A DNA stretch of 34,022 bases from an archaeon. Its GTDB lineage: Archaea; Nanobdellota; Nanobdellia; WJKC01. A model generated the notes under the pieces. The model was given only the letters and a program-made list of their open reading frames with translations. It did no database searches and was not told the DNA's origin. Of this stretch, positions 1-9,305 are shown piece after piece. Both the position numbers and the translations under genes were made by a program. Every line of letters starts with the position of its first letter. The stretch's first letter is position 1. The stretch is from NCBI GenBank assembly GCA_014729335.1, contig WJKC01000057.1, positions 1 through 34,022 on the forward strand, read 5' to 3'.

Positions 1-867
1 CCCGGGCTTGCCAAAACACTCAGCCTTGAACCGGCTTCTAAGCTTAAGGAAGAACTCAACCGCCCACGGAATGAATAGTATTAAAGCAAACTTCTCAACA
101 TTACTGACAATAGCCACCACAGCAATAACCGCTCCAGTAGTGAAGTTAACACTGTCGCCCGGGAACACCCTGGCAGGGAACCAGTTGTAATTAAGCAGCG
201 CGAATAAAGCAAAAGAGTAACTAATAGCTATGATGCTGCCAACCAGGCTGTTATTAAGAAAAGCATAGACCCCCAGGCTCAGCGTGGCAATGGCTCCCAT
301 TAAGACCTCCACGCCGTTAATACCTCCAAGCATGTTAGTGGCGTTAGCCGCGCCGGTTATGGCTATGGGGATTAATAATAAAATGTAGATAATGCCGAAG
401 TCAACCGCGCCTATTAACGGCAGGGCCATGGTTGTTGAACCAGCCCTCACAGCCATTAAAGGAATAGCCGCTGGCAAAGGTAGTAACGGGAAGACCCACT
501 GGCTGAAGCCCATCCGCTTGTACTTCTTAGCCCCTTCACGCTTCTTGTTCTTCTTAATCAAGGAGGTCATGTCCTCCAGCAAGCCGTTAAGCATTATCAT
601 GAAGATGCTGGTGGTGGCTGCGAATAATGTTATTAAGCCGGAGGTGTCATCATAGAGGAATACTTTAAGGAACACGAAGGTCAAGCACCCGCCTAGGAAC
701 CCGAACAGGACTGATGGACCAGATGTATCAACCACCCGGGTCTTCTTTTTTTTATTAACGTCGTAACCAACTAGTCCTTCAAGCTTAAATAACCTTATCA
801 CCCGCGGGGTGACCAGGTAGGTTGTGATGAACGCAATGACCGGGATTATCACTAATTCAAAAGTCAT
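1..867 (-). CDS. UDP-GlcNAc-1-phosphate transferase, MraY/DPAGT1(ALG7)-like glycosyltransferase family 4, C-terminus cut by the window edge
   Basis: Reverse-strand translation from ATG at 867 (MTFELVIIPVIAFITTYLVTPRVIRLFKLEGLVGYDVNK...) is open to base 1. Multi-TM, with NATNMLGGINGVE and FPGDSVNF motifs typical of DPAGT1-like enzymes. Not in the ORF track because it has no stop in the window. Confidence 0.85.
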   Translation of the reverse strand, partial: MTFELVIIPVIAFITTYLVTPRVIRLFKLEGLVGYDVNKKKKTRVVDTSGPSVLFGFLGGCLTFVFLKVFLYDDTSGLITLFAATTSIFMIMLNGLLEDMTSLIKKNKKREGAKKYKRMGFSQWVFPLLPLPAAIPLMAVRAGSTTMALPLIGAVDFGIIYILLLIPIAITGAANATNMLGGINGVEVLMGAIATLSLGVYAFLNNSLVGSIIAISYSFALFALLNYNWFPARVFPGDSVNFTTGAVIAVVAIVSNVEKFALILFIPWAVEFFLKLRSRFKAECFGKPG

Positions 868-904
868 TATATAATAGGTAGAGATTATTCTTTCTTTTAA
901 GCAT

Positions 905-3544
905 TTACCATGCAGGCGACCCGTTATCAACCCATTCCTCAAGCACGTCGTAGTCTATCCTGTAAATCTTAATATCAGTTGGGTCCCGCTGGTAAAGGAT
1001 TCCCTCCATCTTTAAAGGAGTCGGCGAGTTATAAACCAGTTCAAACCCCGGGATTGAACTATTAACCAGGTATAACTGGGTCATGAACCGGTTCTTAAGG
1101 TTTGATGGTATATGAATAACCCCGCCTGACACGAATTCAATGCATGAAGGCAGAGAGTTTGAGAAGTTAAAGGTTGTGCAGCCCTCATTCTGCTGGCATA
1201 AACAATTATACGGCAGGACCACGTTCTCGCCAGTATAAACATTGTATAATACTCCTAGTGGCTGGCCAAAATCCTGCTCCTCGTTCATTGGTATTAAGAC
1301 GTTAACAACGTAGCTCTGCTCCGAAGGGAATAACAAGTCATCAATCACCAAGTCCTCGCCCACTTGTCCCGGACCAGTTGCTTGGTCAAAGACTAATATT
1401 GTGCTGAAGTTCTCCGGCTGGTAAAAAGTGTTCTCTATCCGCTGCTTGAAAACAAAAGGCGAGTAATAACCAGGCCTGCCTCCAATATTAGCCATCTGGA
1501 CGTACTTAAGCACGTCGTCATCAACCACTAATAAGTAATTAGGCCGCTGCCCTGTCTCGTTGTTCTTAAAGTAGTCAAGCGAGTGGTAGACCTCTGTGAT
1601 ATTGTAACCACTGAAGGTCCTGCCGCCAATAATCTCATCCCAGTCAACCCGGTAGTTGCCGCCGTCAACAGTGGTTGCCCGCTCACCCATTGCCTGAACC
1701 CAGTAACCGTAATCCCACCAGTGGGTGAAGACTGCTCCAGGGTCAGTGTTATTCCTAACCCATGCCAGGGACGCGTCCCAGTCATCAGTGAGGCTGGGCC
1801 AGTAACTAAGGGCTGTTGCTGAGACAGTGATGAAGCCCCAGTAAATGACTAGTCCGGCTATTAAGTATGGGATGTTAGAGTAAACTTTGTCACCACTCCA
1901 TTTCTTAATCAGGTTAGATGCGCGGGTTATAGCGTAAGCCCCTATTAATACAAATATAGGGGTGCTGGCAAAGATTATCCTAACAGCTCCCCGGGTTGCT
2001 ATGATGCTGAGAGCGAACCATGATAATAGTAATAACTTGCCGGGCGTGACTTCACGCCAAGCCTTGCTCTTAGGATGGGACAGGAAGAACCCCGCCATCA
2101 CCAAGCCCAGCAGGGGCAGCGTGTATAAGTAAGTGCTTTCAAAAAAAGCGTTAACAGCGTAGTAAGACTGGTCATTGATGAACTTGCTGAACATGAAGAA
2201 GAACATGAAAACCGTGAAAGCAGTTATCAGGATTATTGACTTCTTCTTAAATTTACGCAGCACTTCATGAAGTAATAATATTGAGCCGGTGATGAATAAC
2301 GGGATGAACCACCTTAAACGCTGCCACCAGTCAACCCCCCGCTGAGGGTCATAGGAGTAAGGAGCTTGGTTCTCAGTGACTGAGACGCAGAAAGGGCAGG
2401 TGCCGAATGGGTGTATTATTGTCTCAATTATCTGGTTAGTCTTACCCACGAGGTCAAACAAACCTGTTAATTGAACGACTGGCATGGCAACTGCCAGGGC
2501 AACCGCTAGTATTAACCCAAAGTAGTAACTGTCAGGCCACTTTTTCCCCCCTCGTTTATTAATGTATAATTCATAGACCAGTACTTTAAGCAGCACCACC
2601 CCAGCAGTTAGGGTTGGTATGAGGAATAAGTCACGCCTAATCAGTGTCGGGAAACCGCCATACCTAAGGGTCAGGGTCGCATTCATTATCATCATCGGAG
2701 CGTACCAGCAGAAGAAGGTGATTATGTTCTTATTAGTCAGGCGGTTCATCAAGGTTAGTATCAGGAAGGTTAAGCCGATGCTGATGAATAAGAAGTTAGC
2801 CCCGCCCCAGCTAAGACCTGACATGCCCGCTAGTAACCCTGCTATTAAACCATGGATTAATACTTTTTTCAGTTTCTTAGCTTTAAATGACTTTACTAGG
2901 AAGAATATCATGCTGAACCAGAATATCATTGCCATATTTTCCTTGTCAGAGAAGCCGGCAATGGTCCTGAAAAGGAATGACGGCGCGAATGCCAGGAAAG
3001 CGGTTGCTATGATTGCTGTCTTCTTGTTGAATAACTCCTTAACCATTAAGTAGAAGAATGACATGCTTATGACGAACGCGACCACTGGGTAGATGATAGA
3101 GTAATCCATTAATTCCCCGCCAAATAAAGGGCTGAAGATTAAGTACAAGCCCGCCACAAAGTAAGTGCCGGCTTGATGCTCTCTGAAAATGAGGAATCCG
3201 TCAGGGAAGTACCTTAACTCGTCAACCTCCGGGATATAACCATTCTCCAATAACATTTCAGTGTACCGGTGGAAGCCGTAAGGGTCCAACCCCAGCAACC
3301 TGCCCTTATAATTAGGGATGCTGAGCGTCCGGACCCAGGCACCTATTAGTATGATGCTGATGACCCCAGCGTAGAATAGAATCTTCTTATTATCTTTAAG
3401 AAAATTAATAGCGTCAGTGAAGTCTATTTCATCCTCGTCAGCCGGTTCCTCACTGGCTGCTCCTTTCTTAGGCGTCAGCCACTTCTTGACTTTCTGACCT
3501 ATCTCTTTAAAGTTAATCTCTATCTCGTCATCATCTTTTGCCAA
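905..3544 (-). CDS. aglB: AglB/STT3 oligosaccharyltransferase
   Basis: 879 aa, about 13 TM segments, WWDYGYW catalytic motif, LDPYGF acidic loop motif near the N-terminus, soluble C-terminal domain; adjacent to the GlcNAc-1-P transferase. Confidence 0.93.
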   Translation of the reverse strand: MAKDDDEIEINFKEIGQKVKKWLTPKKGAASEEPADEDEIDFTDAINFLKDNKKILFYAGVISIILIGAWVRTLSIPNYKGRLLGLDPYGFHRYTEMLLENGYIPEVDELRYFPDGFLIFREHQAGTYFVAGLYLIFSPLFGGELMDYSIIYPVVAFVISMSFFYLMVKELFNKKTAIIATAFLAFAPSFLFRTIAGFSDKENMAMIFWFSMIFFLVKSFKAKKLKKVLIHGLIAGLLAGMSGLSWGGANFLFISIGLTFLILTLMNRLTNKNIITFFCWYAPMMIMNATLTLRYGGFPTLIRRDLFLIPTLTAGVVLLKVLVYELYINKRGGKKWPDSYYFGLILAVALAVAMPVVQLTGLFDLVGKTNQIIETIIHPFGTCPFCVSVTENQAPYSYDPQRGVDWWQRLRWFIPLFITGSILLLHEVLRKFKKKSIILITAFTVFMFFFMFSKFINDQSYYAVNAFFESTYLYTLPLLGLVMAGFFLSHPKSKAWREVTPGKLLLLSWFALSIIATRGAVRIIFASTPIFVLIGAYAITRASNLIKKWSGDKVYSNIPYLIAGLVIYWGFITVSATALSYWPSLTDDWDASLAWVRNNTDPGAVFTHWWDYGYWVQAMGERATTVDGGNYRVDWDEIIGGRTFSGYNITEVYHSLDYFKNNETGQRPNYLLVVDDDVLKYVQMANIGGRPGYYSPFVFKQRIENTFYQPENFSTILVFDQATGPGQVGEDLVIDDLLFPSEQSYVVNVLIPMNEEQDFGQPLGVLYNVYTGENVVLPYNCLCQQNEGCTTFNFSNSLPSCIEFVSGGVIHIPSNLKNRFMTQLYLVNSSIPGFELVYNSPTPLKMEGILYQRDPTDIKIYRIDYDVLEEWVDNGSPAW

Positions 3545-3551
3545 ATTTTTT

Positions 3552-4379
3552 TCATCCTCCTAGTGAAATAAATACCTCTATTAACCCGCTGATTATTAAG
3601 GTAACGCTAGCGAGTATAATCAGGTCTATTGAGTCAAGCAACACTTCTTTAAATTTCTTACTTCTAGGCTTATACCTGATTACTGCAGCGCTGATTATTC
3701 CCCCGGCAATGCCTGCCATGAAATAAGCAATAATCTCTGGCACGCCGTGAATCAAGTACTGGCCGAACCCTATCGGAATAGCGTGGAAGTACGAGAGAGC
3801 GTTCTGAATATTTGAGGTGATGACGTTGCCAATAGCTGTTCCAAGTACGCTGGCGTTCCAGGCAATGATGAATATTGCCCCAGCACCGTATAACAAGCTG
3901 AATAACAGGCAGAAGAATAATACTTTGAAGTTATTAGCTAGTATTATCTTCAAGTAAGTTGTTTGTATATAACCCCCTTGTATGCCCGAGTTGATATTGT
4001 TTATAGTGTTAATCTGGCTTGAGAACACCCTGGCTTTGATTTCAGGCGGCAGCACCAGGTACCAAGTGGTGAATGATAATAATAAGCCAAAGAACAAGAA
4101 GAAAACCACTCCAAGCACGTCCTTATGATTGCCGATTAATGGGAACTCTTTTTTTGAGAAGTCCTCGCCACCCTCCATTTTTAATACGTTAACCAGAATT
4201 GGGATGCAAGCCATGGTGGTTAAGAATACAACGCTTATTGAGGGGTTGTCAGGGAACACCCAGAGACTTAGTGCTATGCCGGCGCTTGATGACAACAAGC
4301 CCATTAGGAACATCTTCCAGCTTTTTTCACGGACCTCTGACGGGCTGAGTATTGATTCAAACACCATTGCCTGGTTCAA
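3552..4379 (-). CDS. SpoIIM-family (stage II sporulation protein M-like) membrane protein
   Basis: 275 aa, multi-TM, with NASVLGTAIG and HGVPEIIAYFMAGIAGG motifs characteristic of SpoIIM/DUF95. Confidence 0.75.
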   Translation of the reverse strand: MNQAMVFESILSPSEVREKSWKMFLMGLLSSSAGIALSLWVFPDNPSISVVFLTTMACIPILVNVLKMEGGEDFSKKEFPLIGNHKDVLGVVFFLFFGLLLSFTTWYLVLPPEIKARVFSSQINTINNINSGIQGGYIQTTYLKIILANNFKVLFFCLLFSLLYGAGAIFIIAWNASVLGTAIGNVITSNIQNALSYFHAIPIGFGQYLIHGVPEIIAYFMAGIAGGIISAAVIRYKPRSKKFKEVLLDSIDLIILASVTLIISGLIEVFISLGG

Positions 4380-5406
4380 GCCTCCTGCTCCTGCCCTGGA
4401 ATCCCTCGCCTGTCTCCTTGGTCTTGATTAAACCCTGTTTTTCTAAACGGTTGATGTACCGCCTGAAACTCCTGATGCTTAGCTTGCCACCGTGCTTTTC
4501 CTTGTACTTCTTGTAAGCGTCGCCGCTGATTATTCCTTTATTATTCTTTATTATCTTAACTATCTTCTCCTCATGACTGTTTAGTTTCTTTGGCAGCGAG
4601 TCAGTCATCTTACCTAACACTTCATTAACATGTTTTAACAGTATCTTGCGGCTGGCGTCTTGTTCAGCCCGCCTGCCCGCTTCTAATAAGATGGTTATTG
4701 CCCGCCTGACATCAGTCTCTGAGTTAATGCTTACCTCGTGTATCACTTTATCACTGACCACTCCCTGCCTAAAGGCTTGTTCAGCCCGCCTCTTAATAAT
4801 GTTCTTCATCTCCCTGGTGGTGTAAGGCTTGAACTCTAAGTTGTTAAGGTTTAACCGCGAAATCAGCCTCGGCTCTAAGTAAGTCTTGTACTTAGGGTTG
4901 TTGGTTACTAGTAATACGCTGACGCTGTCTAGTTTTAATAATGAGTATATTATGTTAACGTCCTTGACTTTATCCACCTCATCAAGGCATATGACCACGC
5001 CCTTGTCTCTTAATTTTTTGAAAGCATTGCTTATTATCTCGTCAGTCGGCACGCCTTTAGGAGGGTATAGCATCCCTGTCTTGCGGGCTATTTCCAAAGC
5101 CATTGTATGGGTTGTCTGGTTCTCCCAGCAGTTAATATAGATTGGCACCACCTCGTTGCCGCTTGCCTCTTTCAGCTCCTGGAAAACGAACCGGGCGCTC
5201 GCTGTCTTACCTAACCCTGGCATGCCGTAGATGAACACGTTGCTGCCCCGACGTTTATGGAATAATGGTTTCAGGTAGTCAGCGATTATCTTAATCTCCT
5301 TATCTCTTTCAGGCATCTTGTAAGGGATGAATTTATAGTCAAGAATACTTTCATCCTTGAATATTGTCTCGTCATCCATTAGTATGTCCTTGAACAAGTC
5401 CCCCAT
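4357..5406 (-). CDS. cdc6: Orc1/Cdc6 replication initiator (AAA+ ATPase with C-terminal winged helix)
   Basis: Walker A GMPGLGKTAS, Walker B ICLDEVDKV, sensor region LLVTNNPKY, TDVRRAI sensor-2-like motif, basic C-terminal wHTH. Confidence 0.9.
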   Translation of the reverse strand: MGDLFKDILMDDETIFKDESILDYKFIPYKMPERDKEIKIIADYLKPLFHKRRGSNVFIYGMPGLGKTASARFVFQELKEASGNEVVPIYINCWENQTTHTMALEIARKTGMLYPPKGVPTDEIISNAFKKLRDKGVVICLDEVDKVKDVNIIYSLLKLDSVSVLLVTNNPKYKTYLEPRLISRLNLNNLEFKPYTTREMKNIIKRRAEQAFRQGVVSDKVIHEVSINSETDVRRAITILLEAGRRAEQDASRKILLKHVNEVLGKMTDSLPKKLNSHEEKIVKIIKNNKGIISGDAYKKYKEKHGGKLSIRSFRRYINRLEKQGLIKTKETGEGFQGRSRRLEPGNGV

Positions 5407-5411
5407 GTTTT

Positions 5412-5633
5412 TTATCGGACGCGACGAGTCTTATTAAAGGTTCCGTTAATGATTCTCTTGTCAAGGGTTTCAAACCTTAGAACTTGGTTGAATAAGTTGT
5501 CTTGTTCCTTCCGAGGTTCTTTAATGGTTATTCTATACTTTGGTGTTGACTCCTTGATACATAATTCTTTCTTAGCATAGTTTTTATAATGCTTTGCCGG
5601 CGGCATTGACCAGTTAATATACCCCTTCTTCAT
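5412..5633 (-). CDS. Hypothetical basic protein, 73 aa
   Basis: Complete ORF in tight series with cdc6; no recognised family. Confidence 0.5.
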   Translation of the reverse strand: MKKGYINWSMPPAKHYKNYAKKELCIKESTPKYRITIKEPRKEQDNLFNQVLRFETLDKRIINGTFNKTRRVR

Positions 5634-5720
5634 TTAGTCACTTTTTACTGATGAGAGTTTTATAATATTTATTGTGGGTTGAAACATATTTAAATTAGTT
5701 GAAGCCTTCTAGATTACTTA

Positions 5721-6722
5721 ATGGGTGTTGATTTAAAGGACCTGGTGCCTAGAAGTAATGTTTCAATTGATGATTTGGAAGGCAAGAAACTAGGCGTTGA
5801 CGCTTTTAACTGGCTTTATCAGTTCTTGTCAATTATCCGCCAGCGAGACGGCACGCCGCTGAAGGATTCTAAGGGCAGGGTTACCAGTCACTTAACCGGC
5901 TTGTTTTACCGCACTGCTAAACTATTAGAGGCGGGAGTTAAGCTCTGCTACGTCTTTGACGGCAAGCCGCCTGAGTTTAAGAAAGTCACTGCCTCCAGGG
6001 TCAAGCGCCGGAAAAAAGCCCGGAAAGCTTATGAAAAAGCTAAAGCAGCTGGTGATTATGAAAAAGCTTATTCTAAAGCCATGCAGTCATCACGACTAAC
6101 TAGTCAGATGGTGATTGACGCTAAGAAGTTACTGGAAGCGTTCGGCTTGCCAGTAATCCAGGCGCCCAGTGAGGGCGAGGCTCAGGCAGCTTTCATGACT
6201 TTAAAAGGTGATTTATACGCTGCAGCAACCCAGGATTACGACGCGGTCTTGTTCGGCGCGCCAAGGGTTATCCGAAACCTTAATATCACTGGCAGGCGCC
6301 GCAGGGGAAATGCTTACGTTTCAGTCAGCCCTGAACTGGTATTGTTTGATGAGGTTCTTAAAGAGACATCTTTATCTCATGAAGAGTTAGTGACTCTGGC
6401 AGTTCTTATCGGCACTGACTACAACCCGGGCGGGGTTAAGGGCATTGGACCTAAGAGGGGTTTGAAGCTGGTGAAGGAGCACGGAGTTGACGCTTGGAAA
6501 GAGGTTAACTGGGACTGGGATATCAACCCCCCTGACATAATTGGCTTCTTCATGAACCCGCCGGTATTAAGTGATTACGAGTTATCCTGGAGAGCGCCTG
6601 ACAAGGATAAGATTATTAAATTATTAGTTGATGATTATGAGTTCAGCAGAGATAGGATTAGCAGCACTCTTAAGAAGGTGATGAAGGCTGCTGGTCAAGC
6701 TGGTTTAGGAGAGTTTTTATAA
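5721..6722 (+). CDS. fen: Flap endonuclease 1
   Basis: 333 aa; MGVDLKDLVP, GKKLGVDAFNWLYQFL, YVFDGKPPEFK, APSEGEAQAAFM, ATQDYDAVLFG, LIGTDYNPGGVKGIGPKRGLKLV. Confidence 0.97.
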   Translation: MGVDLKDLVPRSNVSIDDLEGKKLGVDAFNWLYQFLSIIRQRDGTPLKDSKGRVTSHLTGLFYRTAKLLEAGVKLCYVFDGKPPEFKKVTASRVKRRKKARKAYEKAKAAGDYEKAYSKAMQSSRLTSQMVIDAKKLLEAFGLPVIQAPSEGEAQAAFMTLKGDLYAAATQDYDAVLFGAPRVIRNLNITGRRRRGNAYVSVSPELVLFDEVLKETSLSHEELVTLAVLIGTDYNPGGVKGIGPKRGLKLVKEHGVDAWKEVNWDWDINPPDIIGFFMNPPVLSDYELSWRAPDKDKIIKLLVDDYEFSRDRISSTLKKVMKAAGQAGLGEFL

Positions 6723-6728
6723 AGCGTT

Positions 6729-7544
6729 ATGGAGCTTAAAGAGTTAATTAAGAACCCTGGAGAGTTAAGGGAGTTGATTAAACAAGGAATTGTTGACCCT
6801 GCTGATGTTAGGAGGGAGGTCTGTGATATTAAGCGTCACGAGCCGTTGGATGAATTAATCAATGGTTTGATAAAGGATTTAAACCCTGTTCCTTGTTTTG
6901 ACTATGATGGTGATGAAGTGATTAAGAGCTTGGAAGCTGATGCTGCCGGGACTGACAAGCATTATAAAGCAATGATTCACAACGAAGTACTAAGTTATAC
7001 TAAAAAACGTGATAAGGGTGTTAAGCAAGCAGTGAATACCAACCTTATATGGTACATCTTAGCTGAACGGCTGGGTCATTTTTGTTTGAAAAAAGCGCCC
7101 ACTGACTTCTTAGGAAAGATAGCTGCTTATTCTGTTTATCTAACCAGCAGGCGAGTCGGCGCAGGCGTGACCTGGGACGACCTCGGTGATAGAATTAATT
7201 TAAAAACCAGCACTTTAAGGGATTATTCTAAGACTGTTATGAAGAAATTATTAGGCGCTAAGTTTCACTTGTTTTGGGATAGGAGTTTCTTGTTTAAACA
7301 GGACTACAAGAAGTTACTGGACGACCTTGATGTTCCTTACTCTAAGATTGGTTCACTTCTTAGTGTTGATTGCTCAGAACTAACTGTTAAGCAGTTAAAT
7401 AAGATAAACGGGTTGGAGCACTCAATCTCTTCTTACAGTGATGCCAGGGGTTATGGTTACCAAGGCTTCCTTAAATCAAGGTATTATGATAAGTTAATGA
7501 ATCAACTAACCACCAACAATTTTTTTGAAAAAGAGCCTTGCTAG
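6729..7544 (+). CDS. Conserved hypothetical; possible cyclin-fold/HTH (TFIIB-like) protein
   Basis: 271 aa; segment IAAYSVYLTSRRVGAGVTWDDLGDRINLKTSTLRDYSKTVMKKL resembles a TFB cyclin repeat with terminal HTH. Starts 7 nt after fen stop. Confidence 0.6.
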   Translation: MELKELIKNPGELRELIKQGIVDPADVRREVCDIKRHEPLDELINGLIKDLNPVPCFDYDGDEVIKSLEADAAGTDKHYKAMIHNEVLSYTKKRDKGVKQAVNTNLIWYILAERLGHFCLKKAPTDFLGKIAAYSVYLTSRRVGAGVTWDDLGDRINLKTSTLRDYSKTVMKKLLGAKFHLFWDRSFLFKQDYKKLLDDLDVPYSKIGSLLSVDCSELTVKQLNKINGLEHSISSYSDARGYGYQGFLKSRYYDKLMNQLTTNNFFEKEPC

Positions 7545-7582
7545 GCTTAACTCTTTTATACTGTTAAAGTTTTAGTATTAAT

Positions 7583-7852
7583 ATGAGATTGCATGCTTAC
7601 GTGTCAGGCGTTGTTCAAGGAGTCTTTTTCCGGAAGAACACTAAGGAGCAGGCTAATCGCTTAGGGCTTAAGGGCTGGGTTAAAAATCTTAGTGACGGCA
7701 GGGTTGAAGTAGTGGCTGAAGGTGAGGAGAGTAAGTTAAAAGAATTATTAGAATGGATTCATCAAGGACCGCCGAGCGCCAGTGTTACTGGTGTTGAGTC
7801 TGAGTGGCTTGAATCAACCCGCGAGTTTAAAGGTTTTAGAATACTTTATTAA
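7583..7852 (+). CDS. acyP: Acylphosphatase
   Basis: 89 aa; VSGVVQGVFFRKNTKEQANRLGLKGWVKNLSDGRVEVVAEG is the acylphosphatase signature with catalytic Arg and Asn. Confidence 0.95.
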   Translation: MRLHAYVSGVVQGVFFRKNTKEQANRLGLKGWVKNLSDGRVEVVAEGEESKLKELLEWIHQGPPSASVTGVESEWLESTREFKGFRILY

Positions 7853-7876
7853 AGCAAGACTTATTAGAATTTTTTG

Positions 7877-8290
7877 ATGAATGTTCAATCTTTTATTAAA
7901 AAGTATGACGAACCATCACTCTTTAAGGAGTTATTAAAGAAGGGAGCTGAGTTCAGCGTTGATGAAATATCTGTTAAATGCGATGCTGGCAGCTTGGTCA
8001 AGGTCAAGCTTAAACCATTAATCAAGGATTATGCTACTAAGGGTATAATAAACCTTAACTGCCCTAAAAGCAAGAAGTTAAAGTTTAGCCTGAAGGAATT
8101 ATTCAACTCGATTAGTGAAGGCGGGTTTAAATTAGAGACCTGTCCTCTCTGCAACCAGAGACTGCTCCTTTTTAAAATCAAGGTAAGAGGTTTAAGTATC
8201 TCTTATCATAAGATTCATGGTTTATTCGAGCACCCTGAAAAAGTTGCAGGTGACGCTGATATTAAGAAGTTACTTACTTCTTTTTCTTAA
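7877..8290 (+). CDS. Hypothetical protein with a CPLC motif
   Basis: About 137 aa ORF; TTG at 7874 or ATG at 7877; single CPLC motif near the C-terminus. Confidence 0.55.
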   Translation: MNVQSFIKKYDEPSLFKELLKKGAEFSVDEISVKCDAGSLVKVKLKPLIKDYATKGIINLNCPKSKKLKFSLKELFNSISEGGFKLETCPLCNQRLLLFKIKVRGLSISYHKIHGLFEHPEKVAGDADIKKLLTSFS

Positions 8291-8942
8291 AGAAGTTCTT
8301 AGCAGGCCCTTCCTTTATTGCCCAGCCAAAACCGATGCCGATAGCGAGGCTTAAGCCGAGGCTGATGCCCAGGACAATGAATTTGAACGAGTCCTCAAGC
8401 AGGCTGGTATTTGTTAAACCAAACTTTGGCAGCGCCATTACCAGGGCGAAGAACATGATGACCCCGTAGATTAACTCGCTGGCCCCTTCATTAAAAGGCA
8501 GCTCCATCTTACTAACCTTTTTGCGAATAAAGTCAGCGAATAATAAGCCGAGGATTATTATGCCAGCGCCGATTGATAACTCAGGCACCGCTTTTATCAA
8601 GGTGTCAAACATCTCTGATAAGAATATTAACCCAGCCCTGACCGAGGCTTCTTTAAGGAATATTATTAGTATATAATACTTAACTATTAAGCTGGCAGTA
8701 TTAGCAATATTAATATTATAAAGTGATTCTTTAAGCTTTGACTTCTTAATCCAGTCATCAACTTTTGAAGCAATTAATAACTTCTTGATTACGAACTCGC
8801 TTATCTTAGCCACGAACCAGCCGAATACTAGTATCAGCAACGCGGCAATGATTCTAGGCACGCCCAATATTATTGCAGTGCTCGTCTCCTGCAACACTTG
8901 GGCTGGCAGTTCAATTATTGAATAGAAAGTCTCATTAGCCAT
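8274..8942 (-). CDS. Mechanosensitive-channel-like TM-helix repeat membrane protein (MscS N-terminal TM_helix type)
   Basis: From internal ATG 8942 (MANETFYSIIELPAQVLQ...) 4 TM segments with IIAALLILVFGWFVAKI and IGAGIIILGLLFADFIRK repeats. The longer ORF start at 9050 would overlap the divergent DUF357 gene. Confidence 0.7.
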   Translation of the reverse strand: MANETFYSIIELPAQVLQETSTAIILGVPRIIAALLILVFGWFVAKISEFVIKKLLIASKVDDWIKKSKLKESLYNINIANTASLIVKYYILIIFLKEASVRAGLIFLSEMFDTLIKAVPELSIGAGIIILGLLFADFIRKKVSKMELPFNEGASELIYGVIMFFALVMALPKFGLTNTSLLEDSFKFIVLGISLGLSLAIGIGFGWAIKEGPAKNFFKKKK

Positions 8943-8979
8943 TAATATTAATAAAATAAAGGTTTCTTTTAAATATATT

Positions 8980-9246
8980 ATGAGGCTTGAAGAACAAGTG
9001 GTTAAGGAGCGTGAAAGAGCCATTCTAGCGTTTAAGGAGCTAAAAGTCAATGACTTACCGGGCGCTAGGGACTTGTACGAGCTGGCTAAAGCGTACTATG
9101 ACGACGCCCTGCACTTCTATGATAAAGAAAAACTGTTGGAGGCTTTTGAGTTATTCGCCTATGTCTGGGGCTTGCTGGACGCCGGCGCCCGATTAGGCTT
9201 GTTTGACCCCGGTGCTGCGCGGCGACACTACAAGATTGAACAATAA
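8980..9246 (+). CDS. DUF357 family protein
   Basis: 88 aa helical protein; YELAKAYYDDALHFYDKEKLLEAFELFAYVWGLLDAGARLGLF matches the archaeal DUF357 pattern. Confidence 0.85.
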   Translation: MRLEEQVVKERERAILAFKELKVNDLPGARDLYELAKAYYDDALHFYDKEKLLEAFELFAYVWGLLDAGARLGLFDPGAARRHYKIEQ

Positions 9247-9260
9247 CTTTTTAAATCATT
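9241..9260. repeat. Direct repeat A, copy 1 (caataactttttaaatcatt)
   Basis: Exact 20-nt match to 9306-9325; includes the stop codon of the DUF357 gene and a TATA-like CTTTTTAAA. Confidence 0.95.
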
Positions 9261-9305
9261 CAAAGGGGCTGTCGCCCCTCTTGACTCCTCTTCTATTTTT
9301 TTTAT
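9261..9305. repeat. 45-nt hairpin element A between direct repeats (caaaggggctgtcgcccctcttgactcctc...)
   Basis: AGGGGC-TGTC-GCCCCT hairpin followed by CTTGACTCCTCTT; similar to the element at 14019-14062. Confidence 0.8.

Noticed and set aside
392-655. Plus-strand ORF of 87 aa
   Set aside because: Antisense to the well-supported GlcNAc-1-P transferase reading frame.
1528-1822. ORFs 1528-1785 (-) and 1583-1822 (+)
   Set aside because: Lie inside aglB over its WWDYG catalytic region; low-complexity alternative-frame artefacts.
2619-3053. Plus-strand 144-aa ORF
   Set aside because: Antisense to the TM region of aglB; composition is that of reverse-complemented hydrophobic codons.
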